NCBI RefSeq assembly: GCF_026241895.1
Contig: NZ_JAPJIV010000001.1
Span: forward strand, 62,001 to 126,000
Length of the DNA stretch: 64,000 bases
Direction of reading: 5' to 3'
DNA from: Pseudomonas sp. RIT-562
GTDB lineage: Bacteria; Pseudomonadota; Gammaproteobacteria; Pseudomonadales; Pseudomonadaceae
The notes beneath the pieces were generated by a model. That model was not told the DNA's origin. It was given only the letters and a program-made list of their open reading frames with translations, and ran no database searches. This document shows, piece after piece, positions 1-7,175 of this stretch; the first letter of the stretch is position 1, and every line of letters starts with the position of its first letter. A program made the position numbers and the translations under genes.

Positions 1-233
1 TGGCCCGCAAGCTTGGCTAATGCCTGGGCATTGTTTCCCATCCCTTTAGCCACTACTTCACCGAACTTATCACTAACGATTTTTCGATTAGCCGTCATGT
101 TTTCTGATTTAAGAAAAGTCAGGTCTGACTTTATAGACGCAATGTCCTTTGCCAAGCCTTCAAGAAGTCCAACCAATGATTCCATGTCGCTAGGATTAAG
201 CGAAGCTGAAGCGTTTACAAGTTGTCGAGCCAT
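1..233 (-). CDS. Hypothetical protein, partial (N-terminal 77 residues)
   Basis: An ATG at 231-233 on the minus strand opens a frame that runs off the left edge without a stop. The translation begins MARQLVNASASLNPSD and is rich in charged and hydrophobic residues with heptad-like spacing (SLVGLLEGLAKDIASIKSDL), suggesting a helical or coiled-coil N-terminus. A weak ribosome site (CAGGTA) lies upstream. I do not recognise the family. It has the same direction as the other element genes and could be a regulator or a cargo protein; without the rest of the gene no function can be given. Confidence 0.5.
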   Translation of the reverse strand, partial: MARQLVNASASLNPSDMESLVGLLEGLAKDIASIKSDLTFLKSENMTANRKIVSDKFGEVVAKGMGNNAQALAKLAG

Positions 234-688
234 GTTTATTTACCTGCATATAATTAATTAACAGTGCTTATTATATCGCAAGTAAAATCACACTTTCCCA
301 ACAGTGAAATAAACGCAGAAACACTTAGCAAGCTATCTATATAGGCGATATATGAGTCAGGATTTAGTGCCTAGCTTTGAGGCTTCCAAATATATCCGCG
401 CAGTCACCGGCGTGTTCTTCCCACCAGTTTGGCGGCTTCATCTATGGTGTGACGCATGGTTTTATTCCGTCATATGACGCGTCACACTCTAGCCTGACTG
501 GGGGTGCATATCCACCGTTGCAGGCTTCGGCACCGGGTCGTGGTGTTGAGAGTCACCGGAAAACAGAAGTGGAACTAGGAACAGGATAACTTTTAGGAAC
601 TAGCGTGTTCATAAAGACACCATTGGCGCGTTCCTGGTTGAATTGTCCAGGTGTAGCCCTTGATCAGTCAGTCAGATTTCAACGTGCG
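234..688. other. AT-rich intergenic stretch, no convincing gene
   Basis: About 450 bases lie between the left-edge gene and the recombinase. Positions 260-360 are AT-rich and contain a TATAT/ATATA palindrome near 341-355, a plausible promoter zone for the leftward gene. A 70-codon plus-strand frame at 377-589 has no ribosome site and no recognisable features, and I do not call it a gene. Confidence 0.5.
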
Positions 689-1264
689 TCATACCGCTGG
701 CTCTATCCAATGGCGTTTAACAGTGCGCAGCGACAAATCTAGAACTTTTGCTGCTTTGGCTTGAGTAAGGCCAGCATTCTTTTCTTTCAATACCGCGGCT
801 CGGGTGTCGTGCGCTACAGGACGGCCCAGACGCTTGCCCTCAGCCTTGGCGCGTTCAAGTCCTGCATTGGTGCGTTCTACCAGTAGATCACGCTCAAACT
901 CAGCTACAGCAGCCAAGACGCCCATCGTCATCTTTCCCGCGGGACTGGTTAAGTCCATGCCTCCCAGTGCCAGGCAATGCACCCGGACACCCATCGCTTC
1001 CAGGTGTTCGACGGTTTGGCGCACGTCCATAGCATTACGGCCTAGCCGATCCAGCTTCGTCGTGACCAACACGTCTCCAGACTCCAGACGCTCTAACAGT
1101 TTGGCGAACCCTGGTCGCTGCATAGCCATGACACTGCCGGATACGGTTTCAGTGATCGTCCGTTGAGGTTCGACAGTAAAGCCAGCAGCGGCAATTTCCA
1201 TCACCTGGTTATCAGTGGTTTGGTCTGCGGTACTGACTCGGCAATAGGCAAATGTTCGGCTCAT
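689..1264 (-). CDS. Serine recombinase, resolvase/invertase family
   Basis: This 191-aa protein has the small serine recombinase layout. The catalytic domain begins AYCRVSTADQ with the nucleophile Ser11, continues through the LDRLGRN arginine motif (residues 71-77), and reaches the long E-helix around 115-135. A C-terminal helix-turn-helix at about 160-188 (GLTQAKAAKVLDLSLRTVKRHW) binds DNA. The family cuts and rejoins DNA by a phosphoserine intermediate, resolving or inverting segments. No transposase or terminal inverted repeats are visible beside it, so it is probably an element-encoded resolvase rather than part of an intact Tn3 transposon. The crossover site could lie in the roughly 100 bases upstream of its start. 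Confidence 0.9.
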   Translation of the reverse strand: MSRTFAYCRVSTADQTTDNQVMEIAAAGFTVEPQRTITETVSGSVMAMQRPGFAKLLERLESGDVLVTTKLDRLGRNAMDVRQTVEHLEAMGVRVHCLALGGMDLTSPAGKMTMGVLAAVAEFERDLLVERTNAGLERAKAEGKRLGRPVAHDTRAAVLKEKNAGLTQAKAAKVLDLSLRTVKRHWIEPAV

Positions 1265-1574
1265 GCTCTCGGCTCCATTGGTGCCATCTAACGTGGCGAC
1301 ATATTCGCAAGAGTGCCAACAAAGAGCAAGGCTAATTTTTTGTCACCTTTTCAGCGGGGGCAGTTACGGTGCCGTCAGACGGTCGATTGTTGCCGGTGTC
1401 TTGAAACGCAAAAACCATGCAAACCCCCACCGAAACACGCGAAAGAACCTCCACATACTGGCCGCTGTAATCAACAGCCACATGAGGAGGCGCCTGTGCA
1501 GTGTTTTGAATTGGTCGTGCGGATGATCGAAGCGTTAGTCCCGTTGTTCATCCTGGTCATAGAGCGGCTGGGGT
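1265..1574. other. Gap with one doubtful small plus-strand frame
   Basis: About 300 bases separate the recombinase start from the next leftward transcript end. A GTG-started 87-codon frame at 1313-1576 on the plus strand is basic and cysteine-rich and ends in a hydrophobic stretch (IEALVPLFILVIERLG). It has no good ribosome site and opposes all neighbours, so it is noted but not called as a gene. The zone may also contain the recombinase crossover site and promoter. Confidence 0.3.
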
Positions 1575-1602
1575 AAGGAAAGCCCGCCAGGGACGGCAGG
1601 CT
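1575..1602 (-). terminator. Hairpin terminator after the small membrane protein gene
   Basis: On the minus strand an 8-bp stem (AGCCTGCC against GGCGGGCT, one G-T pair) with a 6-base loop is followed by TTTCCTT. It sits 14 bases past the stop of the 61-aa membrane protein gene, so it plausibly ends the leftward primase transcript. Confidence 0.5.
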
Positions 1603-1615
1603 ATCTGGAATAGCG

Positions 1616-1801
1616 TTATTGCTTGGCAGCCGCTGCCTGAAAAACCGCATAGCCCACCAGACCAATAAAAAAGCCAGATGCGCCTGCTAATCCAGCGCCA
1701 ATGTTCCCGCCGAAGATGTAGCCAAAATATGCGAAGAACGCAGCAAAAACCGGAATCATAAGAGCAATAACGTCTTTCGCCATCAGGATTAGAGTGTTCA
1801 T
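1616..1801 (-). CDS. Small two-helix membrane protein
   Basis: The 61-aa product starts at an ATG preceded by GGAGAAACC, a strong ribosome site, which is why I start here rather than at the longer upstream frame. The sequence is almost wholly hydrophobic: one helix around residues 10-29 (VIALMIPVFAAFFAYFGYIF) and a second around 35-57 (glycine-rich, GLAGASGFFIGLVGYAVF), ending AAAAKQ. It follows the primase gene across the putative origin. I do not recognise it. Its size and topology would suit a holin-like, toxin-like or coat-like protein, but nothing in the sequence decides this. Confidence 0.6.
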   Translation of the reverse strand: MNTLILMAKDVIALMIPVFAAFFAYFGYIFGGNIGAGLAGASGFFIGLVGYAVFQAAAAKQ

Positions 1802-1880
1802 GGTTTCTCCTATGTGAACGCAGCACGATAGCAAATCGCCACCAGCATGGGTATGAGTAAATCGATTAGACCTTGGTCAT

Positions 1881-2023
1881 GTGTGCCGGGTGTGCCGGGT
1901 GTGTCGGGTTTTTCGACATTCATTATCTTTCTGAAAAAATAATGTATTGAGATTTCACTATTTATATTTTTAGAGAGGTTGGGGTATCTCAGATAACACG
2001 GCACAAGCGGCACACATTGCACA
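1881..2023. repeat. Opposed 9-bp-phased iterons flanking an AT-rich spacer (candidate origin)
   Basis: At 1881-1907 GTGTGCCGG occurs twice in tandem followed by the variant GTGTGTCGG. At 1999-2023 the inverted motif CGGCACA recurs at 1999 and 2008, with a degenerate third copy TTGCACA at 2017, again in 9-bp steps. The roughly 90 bases between are strongly AT-rich. The block lies directly downstream of the primase-helicase gene. Iterons beside an AT-rich unwinding zone are the known plan of plasmid and P4-type origins; assigning that role here is inference. Confidence 0.5.
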
Positions 2024-2053
2024 AAAGAAAGGGGCCGCGATGGCCCCTTCTTG

Positions 2054-4399
2054 TTATTGCTGTTGCATGCTCCAACCTGGACGAATCTCCAAGCCACTTA
2101 CATACTTCCCATGTCGATCACGCGTACGCCCGAAGCCTAGCCGCTCCAGCCTATCTACAAAAGATTTCTGCTTAACCTTCTGACCAATACCCTGATCAGA
2201 CGCCCAACTCGTGAACGTGTCATACAGCTTTTGAGAACCGACTTTACCTAATGCGCTTCGCTCACACACATCATCAACGAACTGAGCCACCTGATCAGCT
2301 TCTAAGCGCCATTCCTCTTTAGCTTGGCGACTGCTCTCAGGATCAGTAAAGCCATGCTCTAGCGCATTGCTATACGCAGCCAACGACAGATTGAGAATGC
2401 CGGGGAGCTCAGCAAGCAGCTTCTCTTTAAGCATCGGGTCCGTCTGGCCCAAGCTGGCGTCAAACTTCCTGTTAAAGCGAATGACCAGCGCACGCCGAAA
2501 CAAGGCATCAGAAAAGTCCCGCGTGTGCGGCATGTGGTTCGTCCCAAACCAGCAAGTGGCGTATGGGCGCATCACAAACGGATCTTGGAACTTATGCTCA
2601 ACCGTCGCAGGCTCGCCCGACACAATGCCCTTCAATGCCGCATCAGCGATTACCTCACCCTCCCGGATTTCGGTAACGATGTTGGCTAGCTTCATATGCA
2701 GATGCGCACGAGAAAAAGCACGGTCGAATTGCGAAGGCTGCACACCGGACACATTCTCAGACCCTAGCAGCGCCTCCAGCACCGACAGCAGAACAGATTT
2801 ACCGTTGCTGCCACCACCGATGAGCATAATGAATCGCTCATGCCTGCAATGCGTCATCAGCGTATATCCGAGCATTTCCAACAGCGCCCGCGCCTTCTCC
2901 TTGCCATCGCTATCAGGCTCGAAAATCTCACCTAGAAACTGAGAGAAGCGAGGTGCAGAGGCTTCAGACTGGTACTCAATAGGAACTTGAGTGGTTCGGA
3001 ACTCCAGCTTGTCATGAGGCTCAAGCTCCCATTCACCAGTCAGATCATGCCGCACCAGAGCCCCGGATAAGCAGTTCACAGACTCAGGATCGCCCAAATT
3101 GAAGTCATGATCCCTGCTGTAAATCGCGGTTTTGAAAACATCTGCAACGTTATTGACCACGTTCGCTGTAATGGCCGTGTGTGGCGCAAGCGCTGTTTGA
3201 ACCAACTGCTTAACCGCTCGATCCTCAGCAACTCTCCAGACACCGCGACTCAACCACTCGTAAACCAGTGGCCCGGACGCCAGGATATTGTCAGCACCGA
3301 TAGAAGCCAAAACGCGCTGAGCAAGCTCAAGATGATCCTCATGATCATCATCATTCGCAGCCGGGGCCATCTCGCGCAAAGTACCCAAGCCGATACCTGT
3401 TTGTTGCTTGATCGCTTTGAGCAGCCGGTCACGCTCGATAGGGCTCCGGGACAAAGCCTCCGCTACTAGGCTTTCAATATCGGACGATTCGCTCTCATCA
3501 CTCAGTAATTTCACATCCGCACTGATTTCTGAGTATGGCCGCGCCGGAACAGGTGCATACCCTTTGCGTCGAGCCCCCTCAATCATTCCAGCCAGTTCCA
3601 CACCCATTAGCGCCGAGGCACGCTCTGCACCTCGTTGCTTTGCCACTTCAGGAGCTACGGCGGAGAAAACCAAATGGATCAACTGATCGTCGGCACCATT
3701 TGCAACCAATCGGCCAACAATACGCAAAGCGTTTTCGTGAACACTCTCACCCTGCAACAACTCCGCCAACAGTTCTGTGTGATCACTGCTGCCACGCTCC
3801 ACAGGATCGTTAGCGGCGCTTCGGTGTGGCTCCTTAAGCGTGCCCAGCCATTCCGAGAACTCGGCCCATGTGTAACGCTGACCGCCTTCGTGAACAATGC
3901 ACGACCTTACAGGCTCCGCCTTTGTGTGGTTGAACCCAGGCAGACGCATCACACGCGGCAAATCGTGAATGCTCTTGTCACTGTCTACCAACGCAATCAG
4001 CTTTCGCTGGGCAGCTTCAAACTCATTCAGTGGCACGCCATCAACGCACCAATAGGCGTGATGCTTACCGGGTGACGACTCAACAATGATCGACGGGGCA
4101 AATGGGACAGCCGCCAACCTATCGAGGTGGTTGTCGATGATGTCGAAGTCCACATACAAGGCTCGGACGCGGATAATGCTAGCGGCGTCATGCCCTCCCG
4201 CATTCACAACAGCGTATGCGCCCCACCCAGCAATATTTTTCGCCTGCAAGTCATACAAAGAGTTTGCCTTGTGTGCCCCTTGCATCGGATGGATTGCTCG
4301 ATAGTGCCAGTCTTGTGGCTGCGAATCAGGGTCTAATAACGCCAGGAATCGCAAAGCCTCATCAACATCTGGCAAAGGCTTCTGAGTAGGGACGGTCAT
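2054..4399 (-). CDS. Primase-helicase, RepB-type primase plus D5/P4-type SF3 helicase
   Basis: This 781-aa protein has an N-terminal RepB-like primase domain with the metal-binding pair D84/D86 (YVDFD) and the HDLPRVMRLPGFNH block at 145-158. A C-terminal superfamily-3 helicase follows, with Walker A GGGSNGKS (528-535), a Walker-B-like segment near 574-581 and the sensor asparagine in FGTNHMP (N621). Such proteins start replication of satellites and small plasmids by unwinding the origin and making primers. The start ATG overlaps the upstream stop by 4 bases, implying translational coupling. The repeat array at 1881-2023 lies just past its stop and is a likely target. Confidence 0.9.
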   Translation of the reverse strand: MTVPTQKPLPDVDEALRFLALLDPDSQPQDWHYRAIHPMQGAHKANSLYDLQAKNIAGWGAYAVVNAGGHDAASIIRVRALYVDFDIIDNHLDRLAAVPFAPSIIVESSPGKHHAYWCVDGVPLNEFEAAQRKLIALVDSDKSIHDLPRVMRLPGFNHTKAEPVRSCIVHEGGQRYTWAEFSEWLGTLKEPHRSAANDPVERGSSDHTELLAELLQGESVHENALRIVGRLVANGADDQLIHLVFSAVAPEVAKQRGAERASALMGVELAGMIEGARRKGYAPVPARPYSEISADVKLLSDESESSDIESLVAEALSRSPIERDRLLKAIKQQTGIGLGTLREMAPAANDDDHEDHLELAQRVLASIGADNILASGPLVYEWLSRGVWRVAEDRAVKQLVQTALAPHTAITANVVNNVADVFKTAIYSRDHDFNLGDPESVNCLSGALVRHDLTGEWELEPHDKLEFRTTQVPIEYQSEASAPRFSQFLGEIFEPDSDGKEKARALLEMLGYTLMTHCRHERFIMLIGGGSNGKSVLLSVLEALLGSENVSGVQPSQFDRAFSRAHLHMKLANIVTEIREGEVIADAALKGIVSGEPATVEHKFQDPFVMRPYATCWFGTNHMPHTRDFSDALFRRALVIRFNRKFDASLGQTDPMLKEKLLAELPGILNLSLAAYSNALEHGFTDPESSRQAKEEWRLEADQVAQFVDDVCERSALGKVGSQKLYDTFTSWASDQGIGQKVKQKSFVDRLERLGFGRTRDRHGKYVSGLEIRPGWSMQQQ

Positions 4400-4668
4400 T
4401 GCACACCCCCACGGTAGCTGGCGATGATTTGGACACGTTCCGCCTCAATCAGACCCGCAAGCGCTTTGCCTGAATTGAATGCCGCCAGGTAGCGGCGATT
4501 GACTTCAACCACATCAAGCGGCGCGGATTTAAGAGAATCAAAGGCGTGTACGAATACGCTAATCGCGAGCGCATCGTCGTTATCGTTGGCGCTGATCAAA
4601 GAGGCGTTTCCGATCATTTGATATAGACCTGCGAGGGCTTTCACTTGCGTGACTTGTTGGGCATTCAT
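4396..4668 (-). CDS. Hypothetical 90-aa protein of the replication operon
   Basis: The product starts MNAQQVTQVKAL and is predicted helical and slightly acidic, with no motif I recognise. Its start overlaps the end of the upstream gene and its stop overlaps the start of the primase by ATGA, so it is translated as part of the alpA-to-primase operon. Position and coupling suggest an accessory replication or regulatory role, but that is inference only. Confidence 0.7.
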   Translation of the reverse strand: MNAQQVTQVKALAGLYQMIGNASLISANDNDDALAISVFVHAFDSLKSAPLDVVEVNRRYLAAFNSGKALAGLIEAERVQIIASYRGGVQ

Positions 4669-4985
4669 ACCGCGCCCTCGTCTTCGGCCAATTTAATCAA
4701 TGCGTAGGTCGCTATACGCGGATGCAAACGCCCTTCACTATCGGGCAAAGTCGAAAGAGTCCGATGGATTTCATGACCCAATTCTTTCAGCTCCTTGACA
4801 CGAGCGGCTGGCATTAACACGTTGTAGGCGTCGCGTAGCTCAAACGTGGAGCGCGAATGATCCATAAGCAGGGTCAGTACACGCTGGCGCTGAGCTTCGG
4901 CGCTAACATCAACCAAAGCGGTAGCTTTTTCAGGGGCAGCAGAGCTCGGCCCCGCGATCTTGCGGAGTTGGAAGTTACCCATCAT
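4665..4985 (-). CDS. Small helical protein with winged-helix-like C-terminal half
   Basis: The 106-aa product has a low-complexity alanine-rich start and then a segment from about residue 33 (QRVLTLLMDHSRSTFELRDA) that resembles the fold of helix-turn-helix domains selecting between alternative inputs (STFELRDAYNVLMPAARVKELKELG). This pattern is common in phage-encoded HTH proteins. The start is fused to the upstream alpA stop as TAATG, and a second in-frame ATG follows at once, so the true start could be one codon later. The likely role is DNA-binding regulation or replication support within the operon. Confidence 0.65.
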   Translation of the reverse strand: MMGNFQLRKIAGPSSAAPEKATALVDVSAEAQRQRVLTLLMDHSRSTFELRDAYNVLMPAARVKELKELGHEIHRTLSTLPDSEGRLHPRIATYALIKLAEDEGAV

Positions 4986-5179
4986 TAAGCCTCCTGATCG
5001 CGCAGGAATGCCTCGACTTCGTCGAGACGATACCTAACGGCGCGCCCCAGCTTCAGAGGCTCGGGAAAGCCCTCAAGTTGAGCTAGTCGCCAAAGGGTGG
5101 TGCGGCTGATATCAAAATGCATGCACACGGCACGGGAGGCGCAATAAACCGGAGCGACAGTGTTAATATTTTCCTGCAT
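4985..5179 (-). CDS. AlpA/excisionase-like helix-turn-helix regulator
   Basis: The 64-aa product carries a MerR-like winged helix-turn-helix: FDISRTTLWRLAQLEGFPEPLKLGRAVRYRLDEVEAFL, the standard AlpA and excisionase signature. In P4-like elements such proteins activate integrase or promote excision. It begins the leftward operon that continues into the primase, and lies 380 bases past the integrase stop. Its cysteine pair near the N-terminus (YCASRAVC) is unusual but has no obvious function. The assignment to the family is firm; the exact target is inferred. Confidence 0.85.
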   Translation of the reverse strand: MQENINTVAPVYCASRAVCMHFDISRTTLWRLAQLEGFPEPLKLGRAVRYRLDEVEAFLRDQEA

Positions 5180-5559
5180 GGTTACGACCTGACATTGGTC
5201 GCCTGCTCGTAAAAAGCGTTTGACTTGGGTGCGGTTCCTACCTAACCTTCGTCTTGCTAATAGCTTTTACGTTTCGGCGGTATTTGGTTAAAGGGTTTAT
5301 CCAGATATTGCATACAAGAACCTGCGCCTTGAATCGCAGGTTTTCGTGTTTCTGGAACATGCTCATTGTAACACCACCAAATTAGGCTTTTTCTGACTAG
5401 TCAGTCACTCAATGACTTGAAGGTCACTGAATCTGTGTAAAGCATTGATTCATATAGAAAAACATAAACGCCACTCCTTGGAAGTGTTCCGCTTGCGACA
5501 TTTTCCATGTCGCTTTTAGACAAGTCAGAAAAGGCAGAGCTCTAGAGCCACCTAGCGAT
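5180..5559. other. Regulatory gap between alpA and the integrase
   Basis: No gene is seen in these 380 bases. They must hold the promoter of the alpA-to-primase operon. They also contain a plus-strand hairpin (5319-5342, arms AACCTGCG/CGCAGGTT with an 8-base loop) followed by TTCGTGTTT, which could end a short rightward transcript. A CTAGTCAGTCACTCAATGAC stretch near 5396-5415 has short repeated GTCA/TGAC motifs that may be protein-binding sites. Confidence 0.4.
5319..5351 (+). terminator. Hairpin with T-rich tail in the alpA-integrase gap
   Basis: An 8-bp perfect stem AACCTGCG/CGCAGGTT with loop CCTTGAAT is followed by TTCGTGTTT on the plus strand. No plus-strand gene precedes it, so it would end either a small antisense RNA or read-through from the left. 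Counter-transcribed RNAs control P4-type elements, but no RNA start is identified here. Confidence 0.35.
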
Positions 5560-6939
5560 TTACCTCCTGTTGGTGAACGCCAGAACCTCCGCACGTTGCG
5601 GGTTCCCCGCGAGCTCATCTAGATAACGCGCCCACTTATCCAAATCCCCGCGCTTTTCCGGTAGATAGTTCCATCGATCATAGTGCTTTGCTTGCACCCC
5701 CGAACGACCATGCGACAGTAACCACGCCCGGCGTTCCTGATTCACCCCCAGCGCGGCTAGGTGCGTTTCAATGGTTGCGCGCAACGTACGCCAAGTGAAA
5801 CGGCGGGTTTCCCCTTTTGTCGAAAGCTGATCACCAAGCGCTGAGAAAATATCTAGCGCGGTGCCGGGTGTAATGCTGACTTTTCCACGCAGAGAGAACG
5901 GCCCAGGTGCCTTGCCTGCATCCCTAAGCGCTAACAGTGGCGATAGGATCTCACGCAATCGCTGAGTAATCGGCAACAGATGCTCACGCGGCGGACTCCC
6001 TTTGCCGCCCTTGAGGTCGATCAACCGCATCACCTCCCCATGCTCGCCATCGTCATAGATGTCGGCCCAAGCGACACGACAAAGCATCTCTACCCGTTGC
6101 CCAGCTAGATAAAGCATTGCCTTTGCGATTGCACGGCGGCGCTCAGGCAAATCCTCAACGGCTAGGACAACCGCCTTCAGTTCTTCCTTAGTCAGCGCCC
6201 AGGTATTCGCCTGATTAGCACCTTCTATAGTCGGAACGTCACGCGCAGGGTTTGATTTCAGACCGTATTGAACAGCGTCACCAGCGCGGAGCGGGTTTAG
6301 GTCGCTCGCAAGCCCGAACGAAAATGCCGCCTGGAGGTAGGAGCGCAATTTATCAGCCTGCCGTTTCTTACCATTGGTTGCTGAAGCCTTGGTCAAGCGA
6401 ACGCCACGCCCTTTGCTGGCGACTGCGCGAGTCAGACAACGACGCAGGATGTTCGCAATATCGCTGGGCTCGACTTCCTTTGCCTTGCATTGCGACAGTT
6501 CAGGGAATGGATCGAGAACATCTAGCTTAAGCGCACCACGCACAGCCTTGGCACTGGACTTGCCCCTGCGCTCCATATCGTCAACATAGGCACTCAGCAT
6601 TTGAGCCAATGTTCCCTGCCTTGCCTCAACATCCGCTGCACGTTGGGTTAAGCGCTGGCGCTCATCCTCTGCGACCAGATAAGCGTCAATACTCGGGAAG
6701 GCGCGGATCTCCAAGGATTTAGCTGCGGCATACGCCCGCCACTCAACCAACGTTTTTTCGGAGTAGTTCCCTAGCTTTAATCGCTCCTGCTTCCCTTCTC
6801 GGCGCAGACTCAAGTAAACCAGCACACCAGTAGCTCGACGCTCAAAGATAAGCGAACCTGCTCCTTTCCCCTCCAATGCCTCGGAAAGCGTGCCTTTCTT
6901 CAAGGCCGTGATCTTGCTGTGAACCAGTTTCTGCGCCAT
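5560..6939 (-). CDS. int: Tyrosine recombinase integrase, P4 type
   Basis: The 459-aa protein has an N-terminal arm-binding domain (residues 1-90), a core-binding domain (about 105-225) and a catalytic domain with R282 (AGQRVEM), K310/K313, R387 (TWRTLRAT), H410 (LLSHGRSG) and the nucleophile Y420 (AKHYDRW). The usual HxxR histidine is an arginine (R384), seen in a subset of integrases. It directs integration at the tRNA-derived site at 7093-7139, about 150 bases upstream of its start. Repeated AACGA motifs between 6960 and 7025 could be arm-type binding sites. It reads away from the attachment site. Confidence 0.93.
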   Translation of the reverse strand: MAQKLVHSKITALKKGTLSEALEGKGAGSLIFERRATGVLVYLSLRREGKQERLKLGNYSEKTLVEWRAYAAAKSLEIRAFPSIDAYLVAEDERQRLTQRAADVEARQGTLAQMLSAYVDDMERRGKSSAKAVRGALKLDVLDPFPELSQCKAKEVEPSDIANILRRCLTRAVASKGRGVRLTKASATNGKKRQADKLRSYLQAAFSFGLASDLNPLRAGDAVQYGLKSNPARDVPTIEGANQANTWALTKEELKAVVLAVEDLPERRRAIAKAMLYLAGQRVEMLCRVAWADIYDDGEHGEVMRLIDLKGGKGSPPREHLLPITQRLREILSPLLALRDAGKAPGPFSLRGKVSITPGTALDIFSALGDQLSTKGETRRFTWRTLRATIETHLAALGVNQERRAWLLSHGRSGVQAKHYDRWNYLPEKRGDLDKWARYLDELAGNPQRAEVLAFTNRR

Positions 6940-7092
6940 TCCTAGCCCCTAAATTCTCTTAACGAATTGCTCAACGAATCATAGCAACTCTAGAGGATTT
7001 CAGGAAACAACGAGAAACGTCGAATCAAGCTATAGACCTTGGAAACTGGGGTTTTCATGTTTCACAAGGTAGCTCAAGATCACCAATCTTGT

Positions 7093-7139
7093 GACTCATA
7101 ATCCTTTGGTCCACGGTTCAAGTCCGTGTGGGCCCACCA
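7093..7139 (+). other. attR: 3' half of tRNA-Ile2 (CAU anticodon)
   Basis: The 47 bases start in the anticodon arm (GACTCATAATCC), continue through variable loop and T arm (CACGG TTCAAGT CCGTG) and end with the acceptor strand TGGGCCC plus ACCA. The matching 5' acceptor strand GGGCCCA is absent upstream, so this is not a whole tRNA. The anticodon-loop context CTCATAA identifies the AUA-reading tRNA-Ile2, often annotated as tRNA-Met. It is the target-site copy left by element integration; the restored intact gene should lie left of the window. Confidence 0.85.
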
Positions 7140-7144
7140 AACAA

Positions 7145-7169
7145 AAAAGCCGCGCATTGCGCGGCTTTT
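7145..7169 (+). terminator. Terminator of the tRNA-Ile2 transcript
   Basis: An 11-bp perfect stem AAAAGCCGCGC/GCGCGGCTTTT with a 3-base loop lies 5 bases after the CCA end and runs into TTTTT at 7173-7177. It belonged to the native tRNA gene and marks the chromosome side of the junction. Confidence 0.85.
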
Positions 7170-7175
7170 GCGTTT

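Larger units (their letters stand above)
1..7139. mobile_element. Right part of a tRNA-integrated satellite/plasmid-like element
   Basis: The stretch holds a tyrosine integrase, an AlpA-like regulator, a RepB-type primase with SF3 helicase, small unknown proteins and a serine recombinase, nearly all on the minus strand. It stops at a partial copy of a tRNA 3' end followed by that tRNA's own terminator, which is the normal right junction of elements that integrate into tRNA genes. The gene set resembles P4-like satellites and integrative mobilizable elements. No capsid, conjugation or packaging genes are visible, so cargo or the rest of the backbone lies left of position 1. The left junction is not in the window, so the full size is unknown. 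The DNA is visibly less GC-rich than the region after 7176. Confidence 0.85.

Noticed and set aside
377..589. 70-codon plus-strand frame near the left edge
   Set aside because: No ribosome site, no family and opposite to all element genes.
689..1264. Intact Tn3-type transposon around the serine recombinase
   Set aside because: No transposase and no terminal inverted repeats are visible on either side.
1810..1923. 37-codon minus-strand frame across the 9-bp repeats
   Set aside because: Its PGTPGT sequence is simply the repeat translated, and there is no ribosome site; the repeat explanation is better.
7061..7139. Complete tRNA gene
   Set aside because: The 5' acceptor strand and D stem are missing, so only a 3' half remains as an attachment site.
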